Assembly: GCA_038232935.1 (NCBI GenBank) | Contig: JBBSMX010000096.1 | Coordinates: 1-16,203, forward strand | DNA: 16,203 nucleotides | Origin: JBBSMX01 sp038232935 | Lineage (GTDB): Bacteria > Bacteroidota > Rhodothermia > Rhodothermales > JANQRZ01 | Direction: 5' to 3' | Shown: in pieces, positions 8,358 through 15,042 of the stretch | How the letters are laid out: each line of letters begins with the position of its first letter | Position numbering within the stretch: position 1 is the stretch's first letter | Program-made: the position numbers and the translations under genes | The notes under the pieces: generated by a model | What the model saw: the letters and a program-made list of their open reading frames with translations, nothing else | Told to the model about the DNA's origin: nothing | Databases searched by the model: none

Positions 8358-8556
8358 GCGGGGACGTGGTAGCTTCTCTAGAAGTAACGCCAACGCGCGC
8401 AAGGTGCAATAGGACCGTGGTCCTATGTCCCCTCGTGGTCGATGGCGGCCCCCGGCTGCCATCTTAATTCCTTTGATTGTGCCGTCTTCACGCTCGAGCA
8501 CGCTACCTTGACCGGCACCGTTCAACTCTCCAGACTCCACTTAGAGGTAAGCCGTC
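8358..8556. promoter_or_regulatory. Divergent intergenic region between sensor kinase and small basic protein
   Basis: It contains the inverted repeat at 8409-8426 and a smaller one, CTTCT-CT-AGAAG, at 8373-8384 close to the kinase start. A TAccTTG at 8504-8510 resembles a -7 element for the plus-strand small gene, but the nearest TTG is 24 bases upstream, too far to trust. No clear promoter is assignable for the kinase. Confidence 0.4.
8409..8426. promoter_or_regulatory. Inverted repeat, candidate regulator operator
   Basis: ATAGGACC-GT-GGTCCTAT: perfect 8-bp arms around a 2-bp centre, about 50 bp upstream of the kinase start and about 130 bp upstream of the small basic-protein gene. Dyads of this size are typical of sites for dimeric LuxR/NarL-type regulators such as the one encoded by the operon. 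Assigning it to that regulator is inference. Confidence 0.45.
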
Positions 8557-8685
8557 ATGGGTGACAAATCTCCCAAGTCCACGCAGAAGAAGGCCGGTCA
8601 GAAACAGACCAAGACGAACGACGAGAAGCAGAAGAAGCGCACCGCCGAAGCTGCCAAGCACGTGGTCCCGGCTAAAAAGAAGTAG
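8557..8685 (+). CDS. Small lysine-rich hypothetical protein (42 aa)
   Basis: ATG at 8557, TAG at 8683-8685, with a purine-rich ribosome site (AGAGGTAA) about 6 bases before the start. The product opens MGDKSPKSTQKKAGQKQTKT and ends VVPAKKK. Very short proteins starting MGDKSPKS and rich in Lys/Gln occur widely in bacteria as uncharacterised hypotheticals, which together with the good ribosome site argues for a real gene. It has no signal peptide or membrane segment and is expected to be cytosolic and disordered; the strong positive charge suggests nucleic acid or ribosome contact, but no function is known. It is divergent from the sensor kinase. Confidence 0.75.
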   Translation: MGDKSPKSTQKKAGQKQTKTNDEKQKKRTAEAAKHVVPAKKK

Positions 8686-8709
8686 TCCGCGTTCGCGGCA
8701 TCCCCTGCC

Positions 8710-9678
8710 TCACTCAAGGCGCGAAGCCCCTCGGCCATCGGCTTCCGGTGCGGGTGCCGATGGGCTGCGCCCCCGGAACGCCTTCGTCTCGATGTAGATC
8801 TGCTGCACTTCCGGGTACTCGTGCAGGATGGCCTGCTCGATGCGCTCCACGGCGGCGGCGACCTCGTCTGTTTCGAGGTCCGGCAGGAATTCCAGTTCCA
8901 GGTTGGCGAGGATCTGCGCCGGGCCGAGGTGCATCGTCAGCGGCGGGCGAGCGTGCTGCACGGCACGGTCGGCCCCGGCCAAGCGCTGGACGCCTGCGAC
9001 CACCTCCGGCGCGGCGCTCTCGCCGATGATCAGCCCCCGGCTCTCGTAGACGAGGAAGGCGGCGACCCCGGCGAGGATCACCCCGATCACCATCGAGGCG
9101 ATCCCGTCGAGGGCGGGATTCTCGAATGTGTGGCCGAGCCAGATGCCGAGCGCGGCGACGATCAGGCCGGCGAGCGCGGCGGTGTCCTCGACGACGACCG
9201 TGTAGATCGCCGGGTCCTTGCTCGTCCGCAGCGAGCTCCACACGGAGCCCTCGCCGATGCCCTTGCGGAACTCGCGCATCGCCACCCGCCACGAGATCCC
9301 TTCGAACACGAACGCGAGCGCGAGCACGACGTAGTTCCACGTCGGATCGGTGAGCGGGGCTGGATGCCGGAGGTGGGAGATCCCCTCGTAGAACGAGAGC
9401 CCGCCGCCGAGGCTGAACAGGGCGACGGCGACGATCAGCCCCCAGAAGTACAGCTCTTTGCCGTATCCGAACGGGTGGTTCGCGTCAGCGGGCTGCTGGC
9501 TCCGCTTCAGCCCGAGCAGCAGCAGGAACTGGTTCCCCGTGTCCACGAGGGAGTGGATGCCCTCCGAGATCATCGCCGAGCTGCCGGTGAAGAAGGCCGC
9601 GACGAACTTCGTGACGGCGATCGCGAAGTTGGCGACGATAGCGCCGTAGATGGCGATGGGTTTTTCGGAGTGGGCCAC
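8710..9678 (-). CDS. Cation diffusion facilitator (CDF, ZnT9-like) transporter
   Basis: 322 aa from a GTG at 9678 (VAHSEKPIAIYGAI, a typical start of this subgroup); the open frame extends further upstream but without an ATG and into the cupin gene's region. A first TM helix is followed by TGSSAMISEGIHSLVDTGNQ (residues 31-50), with H42, D46 and N49 as likely metal-site residues of TM2. HPFGYGKELYFW (68-79) is the hallmark loop before TM3. TM5 carries E164-D165 in VEDTAALAG rather than the usual D-x3-H/D. Residues after about 222 form the cytosolic C-terminal domain. The HSLxDTxNQ / HP[FY]GYG / ED pattern matches the SLC30A9-like CDF branch. The expected role is metal (Zn or similar) export across the inner membrane; the substrate is not certain. 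Confidence 0.88.
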   Translation of the reverse strand: MAHSEKPIAIYGAIVANFAIAVTKFVAAFFTGSSAMISEGIHSLVDTGNQFLLLLGLKRSQQPADANHPFGYGKELYFWGLIVAVALFSLGGGLSFYEGISHLRHPAPLTDPTWNYVVLALAFVFEGISWRVAMREFRKGIGEGSVWSSLRTSKDPAIYTVVVEDTAALAGLIVAALGIWLGHTFENPALDGIASMVIGVILAGVAAFLVYESRGLIIGESAAPEVVAGVQRLAGADRAVQHARPPLTMHLGPAQILANLELEFLPDLETDEVAAAVERIEQAILHEYPEVQQIYIETKAFRGRSPSAPAPEADGRGASRLE

Positions 9679-9781
9679 GCGGGTCGCTCGGAAGACGGGG
9701 AAGGAGAAGGGCACGCACACGTGGCGCGCAGCACCCGAACGCCCGCTGCCTGCCTCGGGTTCGACGAGGACGTGCCCCCGT

Positions 9782-10144
9782 TCAAGCGCCCCGATGCACC
9801 GTGTCGGGGCTGAACGCGGGGGCGCAGACGGCCCAGTACTCGCACTCCGCGTCGTCGGCCGGGTTCGAGTAGCGGATGCGCTCGCCGGCCTCGCACAGCA
9901 CCGTCTCCCCCGCCTCCACATCCACGACGCCGCCGTCGTACTCGACGCGCATCGTCCCACGCAGCACGATCGTCACCTCGTCGAACTGCGGCGTCTGATA
10001 TGGCTCGTGCCAGTTCGGCGGCGCGATCATGTGCGCGACGCTCAGCGAGGCCGTGCCCGTGCTCGCTCGGCCGACGTGCTCCTCGATCAGCTTGTCGCCG
10101 GGGACGGGGATACGGACGGGGTCGGTGATGGTGCGGACGGCCAT
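9782..10144 (-). CDS. Small single-domain cupin protein
   Basis: 120 aa, ATG at 10144, starting 11 bp after the lat stop on the same strand, so probably co-transcribed with lat. The cupin core spans about residues 35-110. Motif 1 region reads WHEPYQTPQFDEVTIVLRG (H46, E56, G63). Motif 2 region reads AGERIRYSNP and lacks the usual second metal His. Metal binding is therefore partial at best, and the protein could be a ligand-binding or non-enzymatic cupin. It is cytosolic (no signal peptide). Position beside lysine 6-transaminase hints at a link to lysine/alpha-aminoadipate metabolism, but this is only context. A relic of a second copy is at 445-495. Confidence 0.8.
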   Translation of the reverse strand: MAVRTITDPVRIPVPGDKLIEEHVGRASTGTASLSVAHMIAPPNWHEPYQTPQFDEVTIVLRGTMRVEYDGGVVDVEAGETVLCEAGERIRYSNPADDAECEYWAVCAPAFSPDTVHRGA

Positions 10145-10155
10145 GGGCGAAGGGA

Positions 10156-11487
10156 TCAGCCGACGATGTCGGAGAGCGCGGCGTCGAGGATGTCGAGGCC
10201 CGCATCGAGCCCGGTCCGGTCAATCGTGAGGGCGGGGCGGAAGCGGATCGACCGCTCGCCGCAGCCGAGGATGATGAGGCCGCGCTCGAACGCCTCCTTC
10301 CGCACGAGGTCGCGGACGGCCCTGGTCGTGAGGTCGAAGGCGCACATCAGGCCCTGGCCGCGCGGGTTCGTGACGGCGCTGTGCCGTTCGGCGAAGCCTT
10401 CGAGCTGCTCCAGCAGGTAGCCGCCCATCTCCTTCGCGTTCGCCACGAGATCGTCCTCCTCGATCACTTCGAGAATCCGGTCGAAGCGGACCATGTCCAC
10501 GAGGTTGCCGCCCCACGTCGAGTTGATCCGGCTCGGCTTGGCGAACACGTTGTGCTCGACCTCGTCGATGCGCCGCCCGGCGAGGATGCCGCAGACCTGC
10601 GCTTTCTTGCCGAAGGCGAGGATGTCCGGCGTCACGCCGAGCCCCTGATAGGCCCAGAACGTGCCGGTCAGCCCGACGCCCGTCTGCACCTCGTCGAAGA
10701 TGAGGAGCGCGTCGTTCTCGTCGGCGAGGTCGCGGAGTTGCTGGAGGAACTGCGGGCGGAAGTGGTTGTCGCCGCCCTCCCCCTGGATCGGCTCGATGAT
10801 GATGCTGGCGATGTCATCGGGGTGGTCGTGGAAGTAGCGCTTGGCTTGCCGGAGGGCGAGGGTCTCGCGCTGCTCGATGTCGTCGGCGTACTCCGGCCCG
10901 TTCATCTTCGGGTTGAGGACGCGCGGCCAGTCGAACTTCGGGAAGAGGGCGACCTTATTCGGGTCGGTGTTCGTGAGCGACATCGTGTAACCGCTGCGCC
11001 CGTGGAACGCCTGCTCGAAGTGCATCACCTGATGGCCGCGCTCGGAGCGGTAGCCGCCCGCGAAGTTCTTCCGCACCTTCCAGTCGAACGCCGTCTTCAG
11101 CGCGTTCTCGACGGCGAGCGCACCGCCCGACACGAAGAAGGCGTGCGGCAGTTCGTCGGGAATCCCGACGCGCCCGAACGTCTCGACGAAGCGCGCGAAG
11201 TGGCCGGTGTAGACGTCCGAGTTCGACACCTTGTTGACGGCCGCGTCCATCAGCCGCTCCAGAAACGCCGGGTCGTTCCGCAGCTTTGGGTGGTTCATCC
11301 CGAGCGGGTTCGACGCGAAGAACGTGAAGAAGTCGATGTAGTCCCGGCCGCTGACCTCGTCGCGGAGGTACGCGCCCTGGCTCTTCTCCATGTCGAGGAC
11401 CATCGGAAAGCCGTCGGTGAGCAGGTGCTCCCCGAGGGTTTCGCGGACGTTCACGGCGGCGGGCAGGTGTTTATCGGCGGTCATCAT
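10156..11487 (-). CDS. lat: L-lysine 6-transaminase
   Basis: 443 aa, close to the family's usual length of about 450. Two adjacent ATGs (11487 and 11484) are possible starts. It is a class III PLP aminotransferase that moves the epsilon-amino group of L-lysine to 2-oxoglutarate, giving aminoadipate semialdehyde (cyclising to piperideine-6-carboxylate) and glutamate. Markers: VSGGALAVENALKTAFDWK (residues 119-137), FHGRSGYTMSLTNTDP (161-176), the PLP-ring aspartate in FDEVQTG (264-270), and the Schiff-base lysine in AFGKKAQVCG (K294 or K295), a motif specific to the LAT family. In LAT-bearing bacteria the product leads to alpha-aminoadipate; here no dehydrogenase is visible nearby. Cytosolic, likely co-transcribed with the cupin. 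Confidence 0.92.
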   Translation of the reverse strand: MMTADKHLPAAVNVRETLGEHLLTDGFPMVLDMEKSQGAYLRDEVSGRDYIDFFTFFASNPLGMNHPKLRNDPAFLERLMDAAVNKVSNSDVYTGHFARFVETFGRVGIPDELPHAFFVSGGALAVENALKTAFDWKVRKNFAGGYRSERGHQVMHFEQAFHGRSGYTMSLTNTDPNKVALFPKFDWPRVLNPKMNGPEYADDIEQRETLALRQAKRYFHDHPDDIASIIIEPIQGEGGDNHFRPQFLQQLRDLADENDALLIFDEVQTGVGLTGTFWAYQGLGVTPDILAFGKKAQVCGILAGRRIDEVEHNVFAKPSRINSTWGGNLVDMVRFDRILEVIEEDDLVANAKEMGGYLLEQLEGFAERHSAVTNPRGQGLMCAFDLTTRAVRDLVRKEAFERGLIILGCGERSIRFRPALTIDRTGLDAGLDILDAALSDIVG

Positions 11488-11544
11488 AGGCGTCGCGTAT
11501 AGGGTGCGGGCGGTCCCGCGCATTCGTGAGCGGTTGGCTCGTAC

Positions 11545-11568
11545 ATACTTGGGAGGCAGAGCAAGTAT
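11545..11568. repeat. Inverted repeat in the lat-lipA intergenic region
   Basis: ATACTTG (11545-11551) and CAAGTAT (11562-11568) are perfect 7-bp arms around a 10-base loop. The right arm overlaps the candidate lat -7 element, so it could be an operator or an RNA hairpin. The remainder of 11488-11732 shows no coding signal and no RNA family I recognise. Confidence 0.35.
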
Positions 11569-11593
11569 AGCGACGGGCAGGGCTGCGTCCCAA
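11562..11593 (-). promoter_or_regulatory. Candidate promoter of lat
   Basis: On the minus strand, TTG (11593-11591), a 21-base spacer, then TATACTTG (11569-11562) fits the Bacteroidota-type consensus TTG-N19-21-TAnnTTTG with one mismatch. It would give a leader of about 70 bases before lat. The TATACTTG is also one arm of an inverted repeat (11545-11551 with 11562-11568). Confidence 0.4.
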
Positions 11594-11675
11594 GACGGTA
11601 ACGAGGAGACCGGAGGAAACTCCGCAAAGACCCGCCGGGTTGGAGCGGCCCCACCCGCTTTCGGGCCTCGCACGG

Positions 11676-11705
11676 TTGGGCGGGCATCACCGCCATCGTA
11701 CCTTG
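11676..11705 (+). promoter_or_regulatory. Candidate promoter of lipA
   Basis: TTG (11676-11678), a 20-base spacer and TAccTTG (11699-11705) resemble the Bacteroidota-type promoter. The element ends 27 bases before the lipA ATG, giving a short leader. Confidence 0.35.
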
Positions 11706-11732
11706 CCAGACCTCTCCACGACGCTCCGACCG

Positions 11733-12737
11733 ATGGCCGATTCCCGCACGACCACGCCGCGCCGCCCCGGCGACATCGCCCTCAAAACCACGGCTCCCGC
11801 CGGCGGTGATGGTTCGACTTCGCTCACCACAGGCTTCGCGAGCGATGGCTTTTTCGAACTCCCCGTCGTAGAGAAGCCCGTCGCCGCGAACCGGCCGGGG
11901 CAGCGGCCCGAGTGGCTCCGCGTCAAGCTCCCCTACGGCGAGACGTTCCGCCGCGTCTCCGAGATCATCGAGACGCACGACCTCCACACGGTCTGCCAGA
12001 GCGCACGCTGCCCGAACATGGGCGAGTGCTGGACCGCCGGCACTGCGACGTTCATGATCCTCGGCGACGTCTGCACCCGCTCGTGCAGCTTCTGCGCCGT
12101 CAAGACCGGCCGCCCCACCGCCGGCCTCGACTACGACGAGCCGCGCCGCGTGGCCGACGCCGCCCGGCTGATGGGCATCCGCCACGTCGTCGTCACGAGC
12201 GTCAACCGCGACGAGCGGAAGGACGGCGGCGCGCCGATCTTCGCCGAGACGATCCGCCTCCTCCGGCAGGAGGTCCCCGGCTGCACGGTCGAAGTCCTCG
12301 TCCCCGACTTCCGCGGGATCATGGAGGGCGGGGCCGACCTCGTCTTCAACGCGCGGCCCGACCTCTTCAACCACAACGTCGAGACGGTCCCGCGCCTCTA
12401 CCGCCGCGTCCGCCCGCAGGCGAGCTACCAGCGCTCGCTCGACGTACTCGCGCGCGCCAAAGAGCACGGCCTCCGCACCAAGAGCGGGATCATGGTCGGG
12501 CTCGGGGAGACGAAGGAAGAAGTGCTCGATCTGATGCGCGACTTCGTCGGCATCGGGCTCGACGTGATGACGATCGGACAGTACCTCCAGCCGACGAAGA
12601 TGCACATCCCGGTCGAAGAGTTCGTCCACCCGGACACGTTCCGCTGGTACAAGGAGCAGGGGGAGGCGCTCGGGCTCGGCCACGTCGAGAGCGGCCCGCT
12701 CGTGCGCTCGTCCTACCACGCGGAGCGGCACGTCTGA
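11733..12737 (+). CDS. lipA: Lipoyl synthase (radical SAM)
   Basis: 334 aa. It inserts two sulfur atoms into the octanoyl chain carried on lipoyl domains of 2-oxoacid dehydrogenases and the glycine-cleavage H protein. Both 4Fe-4S clusters are intact: the auxiliary cluster cysteines C88, C93 and C99 (CQSARCPNMGEC) and the radical-SAM set C114, C118 and C121 (CTRSCSFC). VVTSVNRDE, PDFRG, FNHNVETVPRLY and the C-terminal RSSYHAE, which ligates the auxiliary cluster through Ser, are all present. The start at ATG 11733 leaves a roughly 58-residue N-terminal extension that is low in complexity and poorly conserved; a later start is possible but no better candidate is seen. Its TGA overlaps the ATG of the next gene. 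Confidence 0.97.
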   Translation: MADSRTTTPRRPGDIALKTTAPAGGDGSTSLTTGFASDGFFELPVVEKPVAANRPGQRPEWLRVKLPYGETFRRVSEIIETHDLHTVCQSARCPNMGECWTAGTATFMILGDVCTRSCSFCAVKTGRPTAGLDYDEPRRVADAARLMGIRHVVVTSVNRDERKDGGAPIFAETIRLLRQEVPGCTVEVLVPDFRGIMEGGADLVFNARPDLFNHNVETVPRLYRRVRPQASYQRSLDVLARAKEHGLRTKSGIMVGLGETKEEVLDLMRDFVGIGLDVMTIGQYLQPTKMHIPVEEFVHPDTFRWYKEQGEALGLGHVESGPLVRSSYHAERHV

Positions 12738-13192
12738 TGGCCGGCCCGCGCACGTCGTCCCGTGGACTCCTCCTCGTACTGCTCGCCCTTGCGGCGGGAC
12801 CCGGCTGCTCCAGCCCCGAAGTCATCGAGTCGGCGCAGGCCGTTTTTATGACGCGGCCGGGGTGCCCCTACGTCGTCACGAACAAGACGCGGCGCAGCTT
12901 CGCCGTCCTCGCGCCGCGCGGCGACTTCGCGCCCCGGCAGGGCGACCTCCTCGTCGGCGACCTGCGCACCGGAACCCTCTCGCTTCAGGTCGTCCCGTTC
13001 GACGCGCAGGCGATCACCGGCACCGTGCCGTTCGAGGTCGTCGGCCACGACCTGTCTCTCGCCGAAGCGCAGGCCCTTTACTACGGGGCCTGCCCACTCC
13101 TGCCGGACACCGTGCGCTCGACCGGCCTCCCGCTCGCCCCCGAGGGCGTGCCGCTCAGCGTACCGCCCGACACGACCGGCGTGCCTCGGTAG
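12737..13192 (+). CDS. Small exported protein, possible lipoprotein
   Basis: 151 aa. Its ATG overlaps the lipA stop (TGATG), so it is very likely translated by coupling to lipA. Residues 1-24 are a signal sequence with LLLVLLALAAGPGCSS; Cys24 could be lipidated, but AGPGC deviates from the L-[AS]-[GA]-C lipobox. The mature part has no domain I recognise; it contains a few short beta-like segments and a Pro-rich C-terminus (about 120-151). I cannot assign a function, and the linkage to lipA may be only positional. The stop TAG (13190-13192) is embedded in a 28-nt palindrome. Confidence 0.75.
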   Translation: MAGPRTSSRGLLLVLLALAAGPGCSSPEVIESAQAVFMTRPGCPYVVTNKTRRSFAVLAPRGDFAPRQGDLLVGDLRTGTLSLQVVPFDAQAITGTVPFEVVGHDLSLAEAQALYYGACPLLPDTVRSTGLPLAPEGVPLSVPPDTTGVPR

Positions 13193-13216
13193 AGACGCGA
13201 CATGTCACGTCTCTAC
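13189..13216. repeat. 28-nt imperfect palindrome (GTAGAGAC...GTCTCTAC)
   Basis: GTAGAGAC G CGACATGTCA C GTCTCTAC reads nearly the same on both strands (one mismatched pair). It covers the stop codon of the preceding gene. There is no T-run after it, so it is not a classical terminator. It resembles REP-like dispersed palindromes with GTAGAGAC/GTCTCTAC ends found in intergenic regions of several phyla; only one copy is present here. Confidence 0.5.
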
Positions 13217-13292
13217 GGACATTTCGCGGTCCGCGCCCGGCGGGAAGGGAGATATTGCGGGCTCATCCTCACTTAGCATTCTCCCGACACCC

Positions 13293-13715
13293 ATGGAACG
13301 CACGCTCGCCATCATCAAGCCCGACGCCGTCGCTAACGGTCACGCCGGTAAGATCCTCGACCGCATCCTCTCCGAAGGCTTCGCCGTTCGCGCGATGCAG
13401 CTGGTGCAGCTCACCCGCGCCGAAGCCGAGGGGTTCTACGCCGTCCACCGCGAGCGCCCGTTCTTCGGCGAGCTGACCGAGTTCATGTCGAGTGCGCCGT
13501 GCATCCCGCTCGCCCTCGAACGCGACGACGCGGTTGCGAAATGGCGCGAGGTGATCGGCGCGACGAACCCGGCCGATGCCGCCGAGGGCACGATCCGCAA
13601 GCAGTTCGCGACGTCGATGGGCGAGAACGCCGTCCACGGCTCGGACTCCGTCGCGAACGGGAAGCTGGAGAGCAACTACTTCTTCCCCGAGCACGTGATC
13701 GTCGCCAACTCGTAA
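13293..13715 (+). CDS. ndk: Nucleoside diphosphate kinase
   Basis: 140 aa, the standard length. It transfers the gamma phosphate between nucleoside tri- and diphosphates through a phospho-histidine. MERTLAIIKPDAV is the family N-terminus (K9 binds phosphate). The active-site His is H115 in NAVHGSDS. Further conserved positions are visible in RPFFGELTEFMSS and R102 in GTIRKQF. The C-terminus ends in an SNYFFPEHVI-type segment as usual. Cytosolic. It is probably transcribed from its own promoter in the 76 bases after the palindrome and is closed by the strong terminator at 13738-13768. Confidence 0.97.
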   Translation: MERTLAIIKPDAVANGHAGKILDRILSEGFAVRAMQLVQLTRAEAEGFYAVHRERPFFGELTEFMSSAPCIPLALERDDAVAKWREVIGATNPADAAEGTIRKQFATSMGENAVHGSDSVANGKLESNYFFPEHVIVANS

Positions 13716-13737
13716 CCTGCGACCGACCGCAAGCTTC

Positions 13738-13768
13738 GAGGGGCGACCACGTGGTCGCCCCTCTTTTT
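13738..13768 (+). terminator. Rho-independent terminator of ndk
   Basis: Bases 13738-13763 are a perfect 26-bp palindrome (GAGGGGCGACCAC / GTGGTCGCCCCTC) followed by TTTTT at 13764-13768. The T-run overlaps the stop codon of the convergent aminotransferase gene. On the minus strand there is no T-run, so it is a good plus-strand terminator; the hairpin itself would also form in the other transcript. Confidence 0.9.
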
Positions 13769-14954
13769 ATACCTTGACCTCGCCGAAGGCGGCCAGCAGA
13801 TTCCGGCACGCCTCCTCCAGCACCGGCATCCGCTTGGCGTAGCAGAACCGCAGGAAATAGCGCCCGTCGTCGGGGTCGGCGAAGAACGAGTTGCCGGGGA
13901 CGGCGGCGACGCCGGCCTCGTCGATCAGCGTCTGGCACGCGGCCCGGTCATCCTCGAAGCCGGGCCGCGTCGTCGCCAGCGCCTCGAAATTGGCGAGCAC
14001 GTAGTATGCCCCCTCGGGCCACGCGAACTCGAAGCCGCAGCGCTCCAGCGTCTCGCACATCAGCGTCCGCTTCTTCGCGTACGCCGCCTGCATCTCGGCG
14101 AAGTACGCCTCCCGGTCCATCGCGAACGCCTCGGCGACTCCGTGCTGGAGCGGCGCGGGCGCGCAGATGAACGCGAGGTCGTTGATGAGCCCCATCCGCG
14201 CGACGATCTCCTCCGGCCCGACGGCGTAGCCGAGCCGCCAGCCGGTCATGTTGTACGTCTTCGAGAAGCCGGAGAGCGTGACGGTCCGCTCGTACGCGCC
14301 GGGCAGCGAGCCGTGCGAGACGTGCTCGCGCCCGTCGTAGGTCATGTACTCGTAGATCTCGTCGGTGATGGCGTAGAGGTCGTACTGCTCCATCAGCGCC
14401 AGCATCCGCTCCAACTCGGCGCGGCTCCAGACCTTCCCACACGGGTTCGACGGCGTGCAGACGAGCACGGCCTTCGTCCGCTCCGTGATCGCCGCCTCTA
14501 CCTCGTCGAAGTCGATTCGCCATTCCGGCGCGTGGAGCTTCGCGACGGTGCGCTTGACGCCGAAGAGATCGAGGATGCCGGTGTGGTAGCCGTAGAATGG
14601 CTCGAAGACGAGGCACTCGTCGCCAGGCTCGAAGAGCGTGAGGCACGTCGCCACGAACGCGCCCGTCGAGCCGACGCTCACCATCACCTCGTCGTCGCTG
14701 GCGACGGGGAGGCCGTTGAAGCTCCGCGCCTTCTCCGCGATCCCGGCGCGGAGCTTCGCGATCCCCGCGTACGACGTGTAGATCGACTGATCGCCGTCGA
14801 TGGCGGCTTTCGTGCCGGCCTTGATCGGGTCCGGCGTAGGAAGGTCGCAGATGCCCTGCCCGAGGTTGATGCCGCCCGCGCGGTTCACGGCGAAGGTGAC
14901 GGCGCGGATGTCGCTCTGGCGGAGGGCGTCGGTGCGGGAGGCGAGGGGCTTCAT
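13767..14954 (-). CDS. Class I/II PLP-dependent aminotransferase
   Basis: 395 aa, fold-type I aminotransferase of the AspC/kynurenine-methionine aminotransferase type. N-terminal INLGQGICDLPTPDPI, substrate loop YTSYAG (60-64), N170 in TPSNPCGKVW, D198 and Y201 in ITDEIYEY, Schiff-base K232 in SGFSKTYNMTGWRLGY with R240, and a C-terminal carboxylate-binding Arg in RYFLRFCYAK are all present, so it should be active. The amino-acid specificity cannot be told from sequence alone. The start MKPLASR at 14954 is the only good one. The 5' leader contains a long hairpin (14971-15017). The last base of its transcript region is shared with the ndk terminator. A HicA-like frame upstream runs into this gene in a different frame. 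Confidence 0.92.
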   Translation of the reverse strand: MKPLASRTDALRQSDIRAVTFAVNRAGGINLGQGICDLPTPDPIKAGTKAAIDGDQSIYTSYAGIAKLRAGIAEKARSFNGLPVASDDEVMVSVGSTGAFVATCLTLFEPGDECLVFEPFYGYHTGILDLFGVKRTVAKLHAPEWRIDFDEVEAAITERTKAVLVCTPSNPCGKVWSRAELERMLALMEQYDLYAITDEIYEYMTYDGREHVSHGSLPGAYERTVTLSGFSKTYNMTGWRLGYAVGPEEIVARMGLINDLAFICAPAPLQHGVAEAFAMDREAYFAEMQAAYAKKRTLMCETLERCGFEFAWPEGAYYVLANFEALATTRPGFEDDRAACQTLIDEAGVAAVPGNSFFADPDDGRYFLRFCYAKRMPVLEEACRNLLAAFGEVKV

Positions 14955-14970
14955 TGAGCGGCAAGAGTAA

Positions 14971-15017
14971 GGGTAGGGACGAGAGGGGCAATATATGCGG
15001 TCCAGCTCTCCCTACCC
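14971..15017. repeat. Long hairpin between the HicA-like frame and the aminotransferase
   Basis: GGGTAGGGA-cg-AGAG (14971-14985) pairs with CTCTCCCTACCC (15006-15017): 12 bp with a 2-base bulge and a 20-base loop containing ATATAT. In the minus-strand transcript it is followed by a modest TTACTCTT stretch, so it could terminate the toxin transcript or structure the aminotransferase leader. Confidence 0.5.
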
Positions 15018-15042
15018 CGCTGGATACTCTGTGGGCCTGCCG

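Noticed and set aside
8821..9813. Plus-strand 330-aa open frame across the CDF transporter
   Set aside because: Antisense shadow rich in Asp, Glu, Arg and Gly; the minus-strand frame has clear family motifs.
10381..11502. Plus-strand 373-aa open frame across lat
   Set aside because: Antisense to a complete, motif-rich transaminase; no recognisable domain.
11590..11660. Possible structured RNA (GGAGGAAACTCC hairpin, RNase P-like GAGGAAA)
   Set aside because: Only a short hairpin with no other conserved element of RNase P, SRP RNA or a known riboswitch; too little to support a call.
11484..12731. Minus-strand 415-aa open frame across lipA
   Set aside because: Low-complexity Arg/Ala/Asp/Val-rich translation antisense to an unmistakable lipA; a composition shadow of G+C-rich codons.
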